NCBI GenBank assembly: GCA_015039365.1
Contig: WION01000021.1
Coordinates: forward strand, 124,001-188,000
Length of the DNA: 64,000 nucleotides
DNA from: Amanita rubescens
Taxonomy: Eukaryota; Basidiomycota; Agaricomycetes; Agaricales; Amanitaceae
Reading direction: 5' to 3'
Positions within the stretch are counted from its first letter, which is position 1, and each line of letters begins with the position of its first letter. Shown here in pieces: positions 42,901-54,500 of this stretch. Below the pieces are notes generated by a model that saw only the letters and a list, made by a program, of their open reading frames with translations, had not been told where the DNA came from and ran no database searches. The position numbers and the translations under genes were made by a program.

Positions 42901-43524
42901 TGACTTCTTGGAAATCCACTTGAGAGCAGATGCAGCTGAAGAGGCATCTTCAGCTGTGCCTCCATTTGCCTGGGCAATCTGCTTAAGCCTGAGATCAACA
43001 GTACTCTCTGAAGAAGCATCAATCCAGAATATGTCAGAAAATCTATGCACCAATATTCAATCATCTTATGTAGCTATGTAAAGTGTCTAGTAGCACTTAC
43101 ATTGTTGCATGTTCTTCAATGAATTTGAGGCAAATTTGAGTCTTGCCAATGCCTCCCATACCATGTAAAAGAAATGACTTCCTTTGTCCTGTGGTGCTGG
43201 TGCCAAAATAATCCTTTAGCTTCTCTAAGTATATACCACGACCTGTAAACATAGCACTAGAGTGCCGCAGAGGAGGCAAGGGTGGTAGTACATCAGGAGG
43301 GGAAACTGGGTGATTAATTGTTTGCTAAGAGTACATCATATCATTGGTATTGTCACACTACTAAGCCTAAAGTTACATACATGATAGTAATTTCCATGGA
43401 CTTCGAAGAACTGGCCATCTGTGACGAAAACATTCTGAGCTCCAGTGAAGATATTGCCGCCTGAGCTGGCCACAACTGGAAAGGTGGGTTGGTTGTCCCC
43501 TATAATGTGGTTTTGGTTATTCAT
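39961..43524 (-). CDS. STAND receptor-like protein: short N-terminal motif, NB-ARC, 14 near-identical TPRs
   Basis: Exons 43524-43381, 43324-43101 and 43042-39961 join in frame, 1149 residues. Exon 1 encodes GGNIFTGAQNVFVTDGQFFE, which resembles the leader of the gene at 23757. Exon 2 contains the P-loop LLHGMGGIGKTQI. Exon 3 shows WLMIYDNAD, ILITSRN and GGIPLAIDQAG, then 14 TPR units of 42 residues. Consensus features are HPDTL, S-M-A-x-L-A-S-T-Y, Q-G-R-W-D-E-A-E-K-L and VEVMEASK. The units are far more alike than those of the two other STAND genes, apart from a few variable positions just after LASTY. Same domain order and family; likely an NLR-like sensor. The C-terminus lacks the basic KGWW-type tail of the others. 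Confidence 0.9.
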
Positions 43525-44514
43525 GGTCCTGTGGGAGCGTGGTTGTCAAAGACAAAGAGCGATTGTAACGCATGTCACACGGCGCGGGAAGCAAAAACCC
43601 GCGGCCTGGCACTGGTGTAGAGGCTGCTCCTCCCTTTACTCTCCACATCCACGTTTCCTTTCCTCAGGAAACTGAGACCTGACAGAGTTCAATGCGACGA
43701 TTTGGCTCTCAATCTCTTTGATTTCGACCACACTCCGGGCAGACCAAGCAGCCGGAATCGTCCTCCGAACAAGGTTGAGATACGGATGGCAGAATCCTCT
43801 GGGATAGTGCGACGATGGGCATTGTTGGATGGAGGGGATGTGAAAGTCGAGGGATGCTGCCAGCTTGGAAAAGAGGTAGCCTTGGGAGAACGAGTGAGCC
43901 ACCTCCGAATCTATTATCTCGAACTCGACGTCAACTCTCAAGTTCACAGTTTACTAGGCTCGATAGTACCAAGCTATCGCGAGATCCCGATCCACCTCTA
44001 TTCCAAACGTTCAAAATGATACCTGGTGTGTATGCGTATGTCGATCGAAAGTACAATCTATCCATTACAAAAACAAACTCGTCCTTGCCGACTACTTCCG
44101 AGCCATTGCCATCGCCACCCCTCATAGCTTCTACACTCTAGTTACTGACTAATGGATCGTAGCTGTTGGAATCTGCCGAAAGGATCCTGGGACCAGCAGG
44201 GACAGCAGATGGGAACACGTTGTTCTTTAGGGTGATACAGGCAGCGGAGGGAACAATGCCGGGTGCGAGCGACAGGAGGACGAGAACAAGGGATGATTGA
44301 GTGATGGGGAATGCCTAGCCGCGGTGGAGTTCCTCGCATGGGAACGAGTACTGAGTGTAATCGAGAAAACAGATGTGTCCAAAAGCGGAAATGTCCAAAA
44401 TCGGAAAGGTCGGTAGGACATCGGTGTGCCGTATGTCCCTGCCACAATGGGACTGTGACCACATCTGAGACAGCTTGACACATCTTTTGACGCCATGGGT
44501 AGGCGGACAATTGC
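43525..44514. other. Intergenic, no supported gene
   Basis: The upstream side of STAND gene 3, then about 900 bp with only short frames on both strands; none has splice or family support. Confidence 0.4.
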
Positions 44515-44650
44515 TCTGCTGTCCTAAACGTGTCCCATGGCCATCGCTCAAACCCGATCCAAACGACAAGCTTGTCGACAATATCTGCGGTCCAACCGTG
44601 ATAGGTTATGCACCCCCAACGTCGACCAATTGGCAAAAAGAAGACTCCTG
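44515..44650 (-). pseudogene. Ricin-type lectin relic (last exon fragment)
   Basis: Similar to the last exon of lectin D (47199-47310). Shared landmarks include the CCCATGGCCATCGC stretch and the CTTG(G)T...CGACAA...ATCTGCGGTCCAA region, encoding a decayed W-x-V-D-K-V-V-R-W-P-W terminus. It lies just downstream of the kinase-like gene on the same strand. Earlier exons are absent. Confidence 0.6.
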
Positions 44651-44752
44651 ACCCCGTCAACACCTTCACCCCAAATTTACATTTTGAAGGCGCTGTCGTT
44701 TCCACAAGCAGTTTCGCAATGTTTGCAGTTCGGGACATATCTTTTTTTGGGA

Positions 44753-46579
44753 TCAAGCAGCCTGATATGTAAGCAACCAAGAGAGTGATGTAGCCATATA
44801 CTGTACCTTGCTCCCCTTGCATATATGCTTCCTGCTTTCCGAAAAATCAATGAGGCAGAGCCCACCTTCACGAGCACGCGCGATATTCCGGGGTTCGAGG
44901 TCTTGATGGGCTATCCCAACGCGATGAAGGTCCCGTACCAACTTATACATTTGAGATCTGCAGGAAATCATGATCGTTAATGAGAGCAATTGCTTCGGCA
45001 TGATTGCTACCGCTTACCGCTCAGGATCGCTAAGCTCTCCCCACTCATTCAGAACGCCATCGCATAAATCTAGAATGAGAACGGTCACGCCATCGCCTTC
45101 GAATGCACCATAGCAGCGAGGAGCGATACGATTGTGTGGTGGACAAGATTGGTATGCCTTCTCCAAAGTAAGGTAGATGTTAAACTCATTATGGAGCCGT
45201 TGTCGGTTGTCTGCGTCAGCACGGCGTAACACCTCGACGATCTTGGCGACGAACAAGTCAACGCTGTCATCAAAGCGACATTGCCAGACATTGCCAGTCG
45301 ACCCAGACCCTACAAAGCGGGTCAGCCAGAGGCGCCGTTTCCCATTCTTGGCGCATTGCGGAAGGGCGAGCATATTGTTCGAGAAAGGGTGGAGATGCAT
45401 CCAAACTTGAAAGGATTCAGGCGAGTTTTGGGAAGACGCGGTGATCTAAGAGTAAATGAGAAAGTGGCAAACGACAGGTGACGGGAGGCATGGACAAACC
45501 ATTAGCCCGGATTCGGCATTCTTCTGGCCAGTGCGGTGACGGTTACGGGTATTGGGAGGATCGTTCGCTATTTCTTCTTCTGAACTAGCTGAACACGCCG
45601 AACCATTATCAATGGCACCTTCAGGTAAAGGCCCCTCGTCTTGTTCAACGAGATCAAATTTCATACTGGGATTGAATTTGCTAGGCTCAACAGAAACCGT
45701 TTTGACAACGGACAAGATGGCGCCGAGGAGTGCTCGAAAGGGCACTGATGAGTCTTCAATGTTGATCATTGGCGAGTAGGCAAGAAAAGGGTGGCGATCG
45801 TCCCTCACAAGGCGACATACAATCCAGTGATTGTGGCAGGTAAAAAAGAGCCATTCCATTCGTCTTAGGCCCAAATACAATGCAGCCTGGATGTGTTTCT
45901 TAAACGCCAGCGCTGAAGATGACGAAAATAGCGTACTCACCTGTGCAAGAATTTTCGGCGCCAAAGGTTGACCGCGAGCCCACGTCAACTCGATACCGTT
46001 TGGCGGTAATGACTTTCCAACTTTCTTCATGACCGATGGGGATTTTGCTTCAACGAGAACCTCGTCCTCGCCGTCCACTTGTACAACGTAGTCAACCTGG
46101 GACCTCCCACTGTCAGCCACTTGTTCTCTGTTTACCAAAAAGTCGCATCCACCATATTCCCATAAGCAGTCTCCTAAAGCTTCGAGGACGCCTATGTCCA
46201 ACAACATCCGACTCTATTCCAAAGATCAGTTCGGACTCGAATGAAGAGCCAAAACACTTACGTGGCTTTTGCTTGGATTCTTTCTCCAAGCGAAGCCTTC
46301 TCGGCCACGCGCAGTGAGCTGTATCCTAGGTGAAAACCGCGATAGGAGTTGATTTTCGGCATCCGCTGCCAAAAGGGTGTCTCCGAGAATGTTCTCGAGA
46401 GTACTGCAAAGTTTCTGAACAAGGGTATTGTCTCGCACGGCGTGGTTGGCTTTCCACTCCCTCTCGAGCAACGCGACTTCAACGTGAGATACGTCTGTGG
46501 TGCTGACAGATAGACCTTCGTCAGGTTGAGGGGATGGGAATTTCGCATGTTCCACTAGGAAATCGTGCAGGTTGGACAT
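44753..46579 (-). CDS. Divergent protein kinase-like protein with N-terminal nuclease-like region
   Basis: ATG 46579 starts MSNLHDFLVEHAKF; the gene is spliced with several short introns (donors seen near 46261, 45942, 45500 and 45017). The N-terminal half includes QVDYVVQVDGEDEVLVEAKS, a D-x-n-E-x-K arrangement reminiscent of PD-(D/E)XK or fungal kinase-associated domains. The C-terminal half has a glycine loop GSGSTGNVWQ, a VAK lysine, the catalytic loop HQDLEPRNI and LIDFSES in place of DFG. The loop form resembles small-molecule or FunK1-like kinases rather than typical Ser/Thr kinases. The C-terminus is short (ends SK-AA or SKVQYM...QAA; both share the stop at 44753). Substrate unknown; the altered DFG leaves activity uncertain. 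Confidence 0.65.
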
Positions 46580-46714
46580 GATGGTGGCGGTGCTGAACGA
46601 TTGAACGGTTGTTTACATAATGTTTTCCCACCACTTTACTCCCGATCAACTGACAGGAGGTTTTATGACTCAGGAAGGTTCGCGTTTCCGTTGCTTCTCT
46701 AGGCTAAGCGTTTG

Positions 46715-46955
46715 TCTAGAGGGTATGTTTGCGGCCCAGGGCTGTGTTGCGGGGTACGGATAAGTGTCAGTCGTTTGACCCTAGTAAGCGTCGCGGAGTG
46801 TATTTTCATTCGCCTTTCCTCGCTGATTTTCTGGTTACCACACAGACATGCTCACACCTACCTCACAACCCCTCGACAAACTAACTGACCTTGTGCCGTC
46901 GGAGATGTGCATGCCGCTAATCTCAGAAAATGTGGTCCTAGCGTGTCGCCCATGA
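46715..46955 (+). pseudogene. DAP1-like gene fragment (exons 2-3)
   Basis: It begins with AGAGGGTATGTTTGCGG like exon 2 of the intact gene. It passes an intron with CACACAG at its end and continues through ACATGCTCACACC ... CTAACTGACCTTGTGCC ... TCGGAGATG (exon 3). Exon 1 and the functional exon 4 are missing, and exon 2 has internal changes. A third dead copy. Confidence 0.75.
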
Positions 46956-47198
46956 CATGAAATATTCAACTGGAATTTGTGTGTATTACCCCTGTTCGCG
47001 TAACGATTATGATTCATATCCTTCTACCTCTAGACCATACCTGAACCCATTTAATACGAGATGTCCGACTGTCGCTTAGTTCAAAGCACGGAATTGGGAA
47101 TAGTTAGTATGGCAAAGCTGCCGAAGACAAAGTTGCTTTCACGTTGCTCAGTCATGCTACGACCCGGAAGTTTGATACACCATAACCCCCCTCGACAA

Positions 47199-47810
47199 TC
47201 ATTCGGCTGTACTAGACGTTTCCCATGGCCATCGCACAACCTTATCCACACGCCAAGCTTGGTTCAGCGACAACATCCGCAGTCCAATCATAACCGGAGT
47301 ACCAGGTTGGGGACTTCCATCGTCAACCAATTCAAGGACCAACTTCGTACCAGGAACGAATAGCCTGTCGTTATTTGTCAGTACAATGGTTGAAAATGAT
47401 GGATTTGGCGTGGAATACCCGAATACATTAGGATCGTCTTCAGATGGTACCATGATCCACTTGATACGACTTATAGAACCAATACCTTCAGAGCCTAAGC
47501 GTAGTGGTTCGGTATAACCAACGTATTTGGAGTAGCGTACGTTTTGTAAGGTGTAATATCCATCTTGAAAATCTATGAACCACTAGAGAACTTGGAATTG
47601 ATTCGAGTTACGGGACTATATTCTATTCACACCTGTTGATTTGTTCCGCCATTGTCGGGCCATCCGCTAACTGAGTTCAGGCATCAAGTTTTATACTGTG
47701 ACGTAGACAGATAACGTACGGTGAATTCGGTCAGTCCCAGATAGGTCCAGAACCGTGCCGCTCTTCACATTGATGAGACGATAGATGGCGCCAGACTCAA
47801 CAAGAGCCAT
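47199..47810 (-). CDS. Ricin-type beta-trefoil lectin (lectin D)
   Basis: ATG 47810 gives MALVESGAIYRLINVKSGTV, exon 1 ending LSGTDRIH. The micro-exon reads LSGWPDNGGTNQQ, and after the intron the third exon starts WFIDFQDGYYTLQNVRYSKY. The last exon reads LFVPGTKLVLELVDDGSP and LNQAWRVDKVVRWPW before TGA 47199-47201. Introns are 50-60 nt with GT-AG ends. It is the only lectin of the set on the minus strand and diverges from lectin E across a 280-bp spacer. Complete by all visible criteria. Confidence 0.75.
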
Positions 47811-48088
47811 GGACAGTTTTTCTGGACTGAAAGTTTGTTTATCTGGCATGTCGTCAACATAAGACTGGCACTCATTTTCACCTGGGACTCGGTAAAAGCT
47901 TTGGAAAGGCTTATCACTTGAAGACAGCGTGCGGGTCAAACGGCAAGATATAGTAATTAGGCGCCCGACAAGCTCAACTCAGTCAACGTGGCATCAGCAC
48001 CAGCCTGAGGCACATGTACGGGTACCTGAAATGGATAGTTGACCCTGGACCGTTCGAGATCCACAAATCCCTTTCCACGCAATTCATT
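47811..48088. promoter_or_regulatory. Shared divergent promoter of lectins D and E
   Basis: A spacer of 278 bp between two divergently transcribed lectin genes, likely carrying both promoters. No motif was singled out. Confidence 0.3.
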
Positions 48089-48685
48089 ATGGCCGCTTTC
48101 AACAAGGCTTATCATATCGTAAATGCTGTCAGCAACACTGTACTGGACCTATCTGCGGTAGACTATGTAAGTGGTACGTCACACCACCTTCAAGTCTATT
48201 TCTGGGATTCTGTATGGCTGATGTTCGAATTCAGTCATCTGCCGGCCTATCAATGGCGGAGATAGCCAAAAGGTGAGCATAGAATGGTTCCATTGATTCA
48301 ATGCAGTGATGTAGAGATGGTGATTCAGTGGATAATTCAGCCGGCGGGCGATTACTACATTATAAGGAACGTACGCTTTGGCACGTATCTCGGTTATAAA
48401 GGGATGCCATTTCGAGGCGCTACCGCTGTTGTCGTACGATACCCTATCCAATGGGCAATCTTCCCAGAAGAAGAATCCAAATTTACCGCGTTCAGGTGAA
48501 TAAGCCTCCACTGCAGTGTAATTTGAACCAAAAACTAACCCGAAATACACACAAGGTTTATCGTTCCTAACCATGATCTCAATCTAGAATTGACGGAACA
48601 TGGCAGTCCTCAAGGAGGTACTCCTGTCATACTTGCGAAACAGACTTCAGAAAAGGACCAACTTTGGCGTCTTCTGAAAGCTTGA
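48089..48685 (+). CDS. Ricin-type beta-trefoil lectin (lectin E)
   Basis: ATG 48089 starts MAAFNKAYHIVNAVSNTVLD; the micro-exon encodes VICRPINGGDSQK and the next exon begins WIIQPAGDYYIIRNVRFGTY. It ends FIVPNHDLNLELTEHGSP and KDQLWRLLKA before TGA 48683-48685. The usual IGW is changed to ICR and the NQ of the first QxW motif to SQ, so the first trefoil repeat may have altered sugar binding. It is closest to lectin F (60225), sharing the LTEHGSP and WRLL-x-A ending. Confidence 0.75.
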
Positions 48686-48875
48686 TCTGACGGCATTTAT
48701 TTAAACTTCTGGACGGATGCAGCAACGAACCTGAACACCGCTTTCTTGCTGTCGTTTTCATTCTACCCTGTAATGCTTCATGTATGCCTTTAAAATCCGC
48801 TATCTTGAGCCGCGCAATCCCTTCGCATTATAGACACATGTTACAACATTATGAGATTGAGGAATGAGGGAACGG

Positions 48876-50157
48876 TCATCGATCTATGCAATTATGCTGT
48901 ACCTGAAGCCATTTTTGAACACTCTCCCGGGTTTGCTCCTCCTTCTTCATACGTGCTCGACGCATGTCCTTCCTTGCATTATACGCCCACAATCCCGCGA
49001 CCACGTCTAAAATATCAACTGCCTCACTGTCTCCTGCCTTCTCCAGTGTCTCAGTCCACGAATGACGATCTGCTTTTTTAGCTCGAACCCTAACCGAATG
49101 ACTGTCGTCGTCGTTATCCCCATCGTGGTAGTAAAACTCCTTGGTTTTTTCCTCGGCAAATTGCATAAATTCCCTCACTCCCCATGTCTTGAGGGCAGCA
49201 CAACCATAGGCGACATCGAAGAGAAAACGCGGCGGCCAGTCATTATTTGTTTGCATCGCAACAGAGTTGTGAGGTGATATATACTGGACCATGTAATCAC
49301 TGCATGTGAAGTTGTGAAGGGTGAGACGACTGTTCGAGACTGATGGATGTACACCGAATTGAAGATGGTCGAGCACCCATTGGGGTTGCATGACGAGGGG
49401 TACATCGTCGACGTTCATCGCGAAGTTTGGTGTCTAGAAACCCATTCAACTCAATCACATTGAAGATGACTGCGTCAAGTAGCTGACCTGTAAAAAGGCG
49501 ACCTGGGAGGTTCCGAATACGGCGTGCAGCTGTCGATTAAGCAAGATCCCATTCCGTGTGTCGTTGATACTCTCTAAGGGTGGATCGACGACTTCTTCCC
49601 TGTAGGCGATGAGGTTCTTTATGTACTTCGTCTGGAATGAGCGACGTGAACGGTACAAAGGGCCGGAACGCACCTGGTCTCCCTTTGCATGCGGAATTAT
49701 ATGACACGGCTCAAATAGTGTTGTACCAGTCATCACGCACCACCTATCACGATTGACCACATCCCGATTGAAGTTGGCCCGGCGGCTAGTGACGTTCGAC
49801 GTGTCTGAGGAGGAAGTTCTGTTATCCATCCCCTTCGGATCAAGCAAACGAAAGCCGTTGTCTATCATTAAAGATGAGTGGCAGGTCCCGATTTGCTCGA
49901 AATGACTCACCTTGCGATATGTAGTAATAATTACCAGCCGATATAGCCGCGCCGTCAGGACGATAATCTGCGACCTGTTTGCCATCGCGTTCACGGGAGA
50001 TGTAACCTTCCTTGCCGTATATGGCGTATCCCAGAAAACGTAACCAGGTGAGAGGATGCAATGAGAATTGGTGACAAATATGAATGGGGATGGAGAGTGC
50101 ATGCTGATATTCATCACCGAAACGGATCCAGAGCTGAACGTTAACGCTTGTGGCCAT
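48876..50157 (-). CDS. Fungal HNH-type protein, long form (copy 3)
   Basis: ATG 50157 starts MATSVNVQLWIRFGDEYQHA. Exons with introns near 49911, 49675 and 49490 join to a product of about 400 residues. The N-terminal domain (WLRFLGYAIYGKEGYIS) precedes an HNH core: RDRWCVMTGTTLFEPCHIIP, then NGILLNRQLHAVF. The C-terminal part has TPNFAMNVDDVPL and an acidic/basic tail ending KWLQVQ. It has the full-length domain order, whereas copies 1 and 2 begin close to the HNH core and are shorter. It diverges from the SDR gene across 158 bp. Nuclease activity is plausible from the His/Asn positions but unproven. Confidence 0.75.
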
Positions 50158-50315
50158 GACTCGTCGGCATTGCGGCAAAGCTAATAAGACAATAATGCCA
50201 AACAACGGCACTGTGGTGACGTACTACTAGGTACTTAATATCACACGTTTCGTCAACTCTTTATCTTCTTTCCTGTGTCCAGGTTCGACATCAACACTAC
50301 CTTACACGAGTTCTG
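50158..50315. promoter_or_regulatory. Divergent promoter, HNH copy 3 and SDR
   Basis: Head-to-head spacing of 158 bp implies a bidirectional promoter. No TATA box is obvious. Confidence 0.3.
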
Positions 50316-51275
50316 ATGCCTTCAATCGCAGCGACACGATCCGTGAATGCACGGTATAAACCATCTTACTTGCCCGTTGCCGTCATTACAGGTGGGACTT
50401 CTGGTATTGGGCAGCATACAGCGCAGGCGCTCGCGAAATATACCAAGGGGAACGCACATATAATCCTAATTGGACGTAATGAAGCGGCGGCCAAAGACAT
50501 TATCGAGTCATTTCCAAAGCCGAGTGGACCCGACGCTCATCCAGATTGGAAACACGAATTCGTCCATTGCGATGCTAGGCTGATGAAAAACATTCGTGCG
50601 GCTTGCGAATCTATTTCCAGTCGTGTCTCAAGAGTGAATTTTCTCGTCCTTTCCCATGGATACATGGATCTTAAGGGGAGAGAAGAAACGGAGGAGGGAA
50701 TTGACGTGAAGATGGCAATACGGTATTATTCGCGATGGGTGTTTATCCAAGAGCTTTTGCATTTGCTGAGGAATGCAGAAAATGCCAAGCAGAGAGCGAG
50801 CGTCTTGACAATCATGGGCGCGGGATGGGGACCAAAGATTGGCCTTGACGACTTGGACTTGAAGAAAAAATACACGAGTATGAGGTGCGCGCAAATCACT
50901 GTGACTTATAATGACTTGATGATGGTGGTCTGTACTACCCTTTCGTATAAATGTAAGCAACTGAAAACATTTCAGGAGTTTGCCCGCAAAGAACCCAGGA
51001 TCGCTTTTACTCACATCTATCCGGGGGTGGTGGACACGCCAACATTACGAGCTACCCATTGGGTCTTGCGCACCCTCATGTATTTCTTCACGTGCAAGTT
51101 TAGGCTCGAAACGGCAGAGAATTGTGCAGAGTACATGCTCTACGCGTTGATAGAGGGCAGAGAGGGTGCCTCTTTCCGGAATGAGATAGCAGACGACATT
51201 GGTTTTGTGAGTTATCGTGGGACGGAGGAGTCAGAAACGAAGCTGTGGGAACACACCGTGCAGTTGATCGGTTAG
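50316..51275 (+). CDS. Short-chain dehydrogenase/reductase-like protein
   Basis: ATG 50316 gives 319 residues as read, or 303 if a 48-nt in-frame intron (GTCTGTACT ... TTTCAG, about 50928-50975) is removed, which restores MMVEFARKEP. The N-terminal Rossmann motif is VITGGTSGIGQHTAQALA, the cofactor-selecting turn is IGRNE, and the NNAG equivalent is VLSHGY. The active-site Tyr appears as YNDLM rather than Y-x3-K, so the catalytic Lys seems absent. A PG-V-V-D-T-P segment follows. NAD(P)-dependent oxidoreductase ancestry is clear; the reaction is unknown and catalysis may be impaired. Confidence 0.8.
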   Translation: MPSIAATRSVNARYKPSYLPVAVITGGTSGIGQHTAQALAKYTKGNAHIILIGRNEAAAKDIIESFPKPSGPDAHPDWKHEFVHCDARLMKNIRAACESISSRVSRVNFLVLSHGYMDLKGREETEEGIDVKMAIRYYSRWVFIQELLHLLRNAENAKQRASVLTIMGAGWGPKIGLDDLDLKKKYTSMRCAQITVTYNDLMMVVCTTLSYKCKQLKTFQEFARKEPRIAFTHIYPGVVDTPTLRATHWVLRTLMYFFTCKFRLETAENCAEYMLYALIEGREGASFRNEIADDIGFVSYRGTEESETKLWEHTVQLIG

Positions 51276-51588
51276 GCCCTATTTATATATCCTGCTGTAC
51301 TTTTACATGAGGGGATCGCATCCGCTTATTCACATTTATTGAACTGCGTTTTCAGAGGATGATGGATGACAGCGATTGGACCAGCCGTCGGACCTATGAT
51401 CAATATCAGTTCTTTTTTCACGTCGTTTGTCCAGGTAACCGCTCGTCGGATGTTCGTTGCGATAAACCCCGGGGATCAGGTAGACAAATCTAATACGACA
51501 AACATGCATTCTCCATCTGATTGATGTACAGCTATAACCAGTGACTGTATTACAAGGTAGTCATAGTCAAGGCAATATTACGAGACGT
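51276..51588. other. Intergenic, no gene seen
   Basis: The 3' flanks of the convergent SDR and metallothionein genes. Confidence 0.4.
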
Positions 51589-54500
51589 TTAGCAGGATCC
51601 GGAGTTGCCGCACTTGCAGCTGTAATGCCTCGGTTAATCCACTGATACATCATAAGAAACAGGGAACGTGCCTGTCGCCGCATTTACAAGAATTGCCGTC
51701 TGTGGTGCAGGCACATGCGTAGGAGATGGGGACGTCAACGTTCTGCACGGTGGAAAGGTTAGTATGAGCCAGTAATAAGGTAAGGCATAGCACTACTAAT
51801 GGGGGTGGGCAATTCCGTATACGTGTGACATGGGTCACAGCCATGTGACACCTGTGTGACACCCAGAATCATTGACCCAGAGGCCTTGCACACTACACAA
51901 CAAACTGTTGGCTCATATTAGGGTGCAAATAGGATTATATATGATGTATCTTAGACCACATACCATCGAGAATAAAGTATATATTGTGGAGATGTGACAA
52001 TGAGCATATTGCCTGCCAAATTCAGGGCTCAAGATTGCAAGCAATAGAACTTGCTTGCATTGCATCAGATCAGTTTGGTGGAATAGCAAAAGTTGTATTA
52101 TTTTTCATGCTCTACAATTCCTACTGAACAGATTTTTAAAATTCCCCCCACATTGCCTCAAATAAGGGTTTTGATGTGCATTTCTGGGTATTAGGAAGGG
52201 AATTTCAAAATTCTGGTCAGTAGGAATTATAGGGCATAGAAAACAGTGCAACTTCTCCCCTTACACCAAGCTGATCCGAGGTCATGTGAGTGAGTTCTAT
52301 TCCTTTCAAGCTTCTTGCATGTCACAGCATGTCACAACATGGCCTGAAGGCACAACACAAGGCTCCAGCATGTCAAGCCAACTCTTCCTCTTACCACCAT
52401 CCCCCTCACTGTTTTAGACACCTGTAAGAGTCATTCCAATGCAAGGTTAGCATATAATTATCATAATATGACAGAGCTACATCAAAAATCATCATGCCTC
52501 CTAAAGCATCAAAGATAGCAAGGCAGCAAACCTTAGCCATTGCCAGACCAATGGCAAAGGCTGTCAATGATCAGGATAGCTTAGAACAGTCCCTGAATGA
52601 GTTGAGAGGACAATACAGGGATGCATTGGAGAAAATAGAGGGTTTAAATGATTTGCTCATGGAGGAGAGAAATAAAGTTGCAGATCTTGATGCTGCATTA
52701 AAAAAGGAGAAACAAAAGGTTGCTGAACTAGAGGAAAGGTGGAAGAAAGAGAAAGGAAGGTCTGAAGGGTTTTATTCAGAGCTTCGTGTTGCAAGACGCT
52801 CTGTACAGCGTAGCAAAAAGAAGAAGGAGTCATTGCAAGAGCAGATTGATATCTTGAGGTCAGCAGGTCTGGAAAGCTCCAAAAGGCACAAGGATACCTT
52901 ATCTAGTGCCAAACATGCTGTGGACTCCTTAATCAGGTTTGAGAAGGAAAATGCAGGATTAAGAAGTGATCTTTCCTTATGTTTGGCACGCTCCATTACA
53001 CAAGCAAAATCCAGTCATGAGCTAAAGGAAGTAAAAAAGGAGCTTTCAAAATACAAGAGGCAGGTGTATAGGCTTAAGGGACACTGTCAGATTGCAGCAT
53101 TAAAGACAGAGAGGGCAGTAGTAAAAGCAAAAGAGGCAGTCCTCAAACAGAGGTCAGTGCACAAACTAATGAAGAAAGGTGTTTACACAGAAGATACAAG
53201 AAACCTTATTCGTCTTCTTACAAAGGCTGGGTGCTCAGCAGGTTATATTGGAGAGGTTATCATTGCTGTCTTAAAAACTGCAGGGATCACAGCAATTGGA
53301 TCACCTAGCAGGAGAACAGTATCACGTGCACTTGTTGAGGGGCTGGTTGCTTCTCAAGTTCAACTTGGATTGGAGATGTCTAATGCAAAGTGTCAGTTTC
53401 TTGTCAATTAAATAATGGTTACACTTCTAATTGGGCCTTAGCTATGACATTTAGTGCTGATGGTACAGGCCATCGTAATATCAACTACAACTCTCGTCAT
53501 GTAAATTTGAAGGCAGAGGATTATAATGGCACTGATGATACTCAAAAACAAGTCACTCGTTTTCTTGGGGTCATGCCATCACTTGATGGAACAAGTGAAC
53601 AGTCAATCAAGGACTGGGAAAAAACTCTAGAAACAATCACTAATGTGTTTAACCGGTCCCCTTTGGGAAAGAGATATGGCCAGCTTGCTTGTACAGTTGA
53701 TTTATTTGCAAAGCTTGCAGGTATGATGACAGATCACTGTGCAAAAGAAAAGAAGGATGTTATGGTATTAGAAAAGAAAAAAATTGATGCAATGTACCAA
53801 AAATTAGGAGAAGATGTTGTTCTTGACTCCTCAAATGCAGAGCTCCTACCAAAATTCCTTGATGCACACAAGGAAATGATTGAAAATTATGGTGGTCCAG
53901 ACAAATGGGGTGCTCTGTCAGAGGATGAGCAGAAAGAAAGAGTAGCTAAAATGGCTGAAACAATAGTTGTTGAATTGGGGAAAGAGGCCTATGAAACATT
54001 CTCAGATACTGAGAAAAGAACTCTAAAGCTTTTCATCTGGGCTGGTTGTGGTTGTCACAAGGATCTTAATACTGTCAAGGCAGGATATACTGAAATGGCT
54101 GCATGGTGGGAAGAGAGCAAAAATGAGCCACCAGTGTTGTTAGCCAATAGGGATAATGCAGCTGTATTGAAAGAGGCTTCTGATAAAGATGACATGACTC
54201 CTGCACAACAGCGTGCTTTTGAGATGACAGCAAGGGGTGGAGTGAAAGCTACACAAATAGCTGGTGCTGTGCTCAATCACAAGGATGATAAAAAAGGCCA
54301 TCATAATGTATTTCGTTTTTGGTGGGAAAAACATATCAAAACTGAATTTACTTTTCCTGATACATCAAATACACGTTTCCAGTCACATTGTGATGCTGCT
54401 GGTGTCTTGCTGTTGCATCATGAATCAATATTAAGATATCTGACTTTCATAAAGGACAACAAAAGTAATAGTCGCTTTAGTCATATGGAAAAGAATTTAT

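Noticed and set aside
44142..44822. 226-codon minus-strand frame
   Set aside because: Covers a decayed lectin exon read partly out of frame and the tail of the kinase-like gene; composition is not protein-like.
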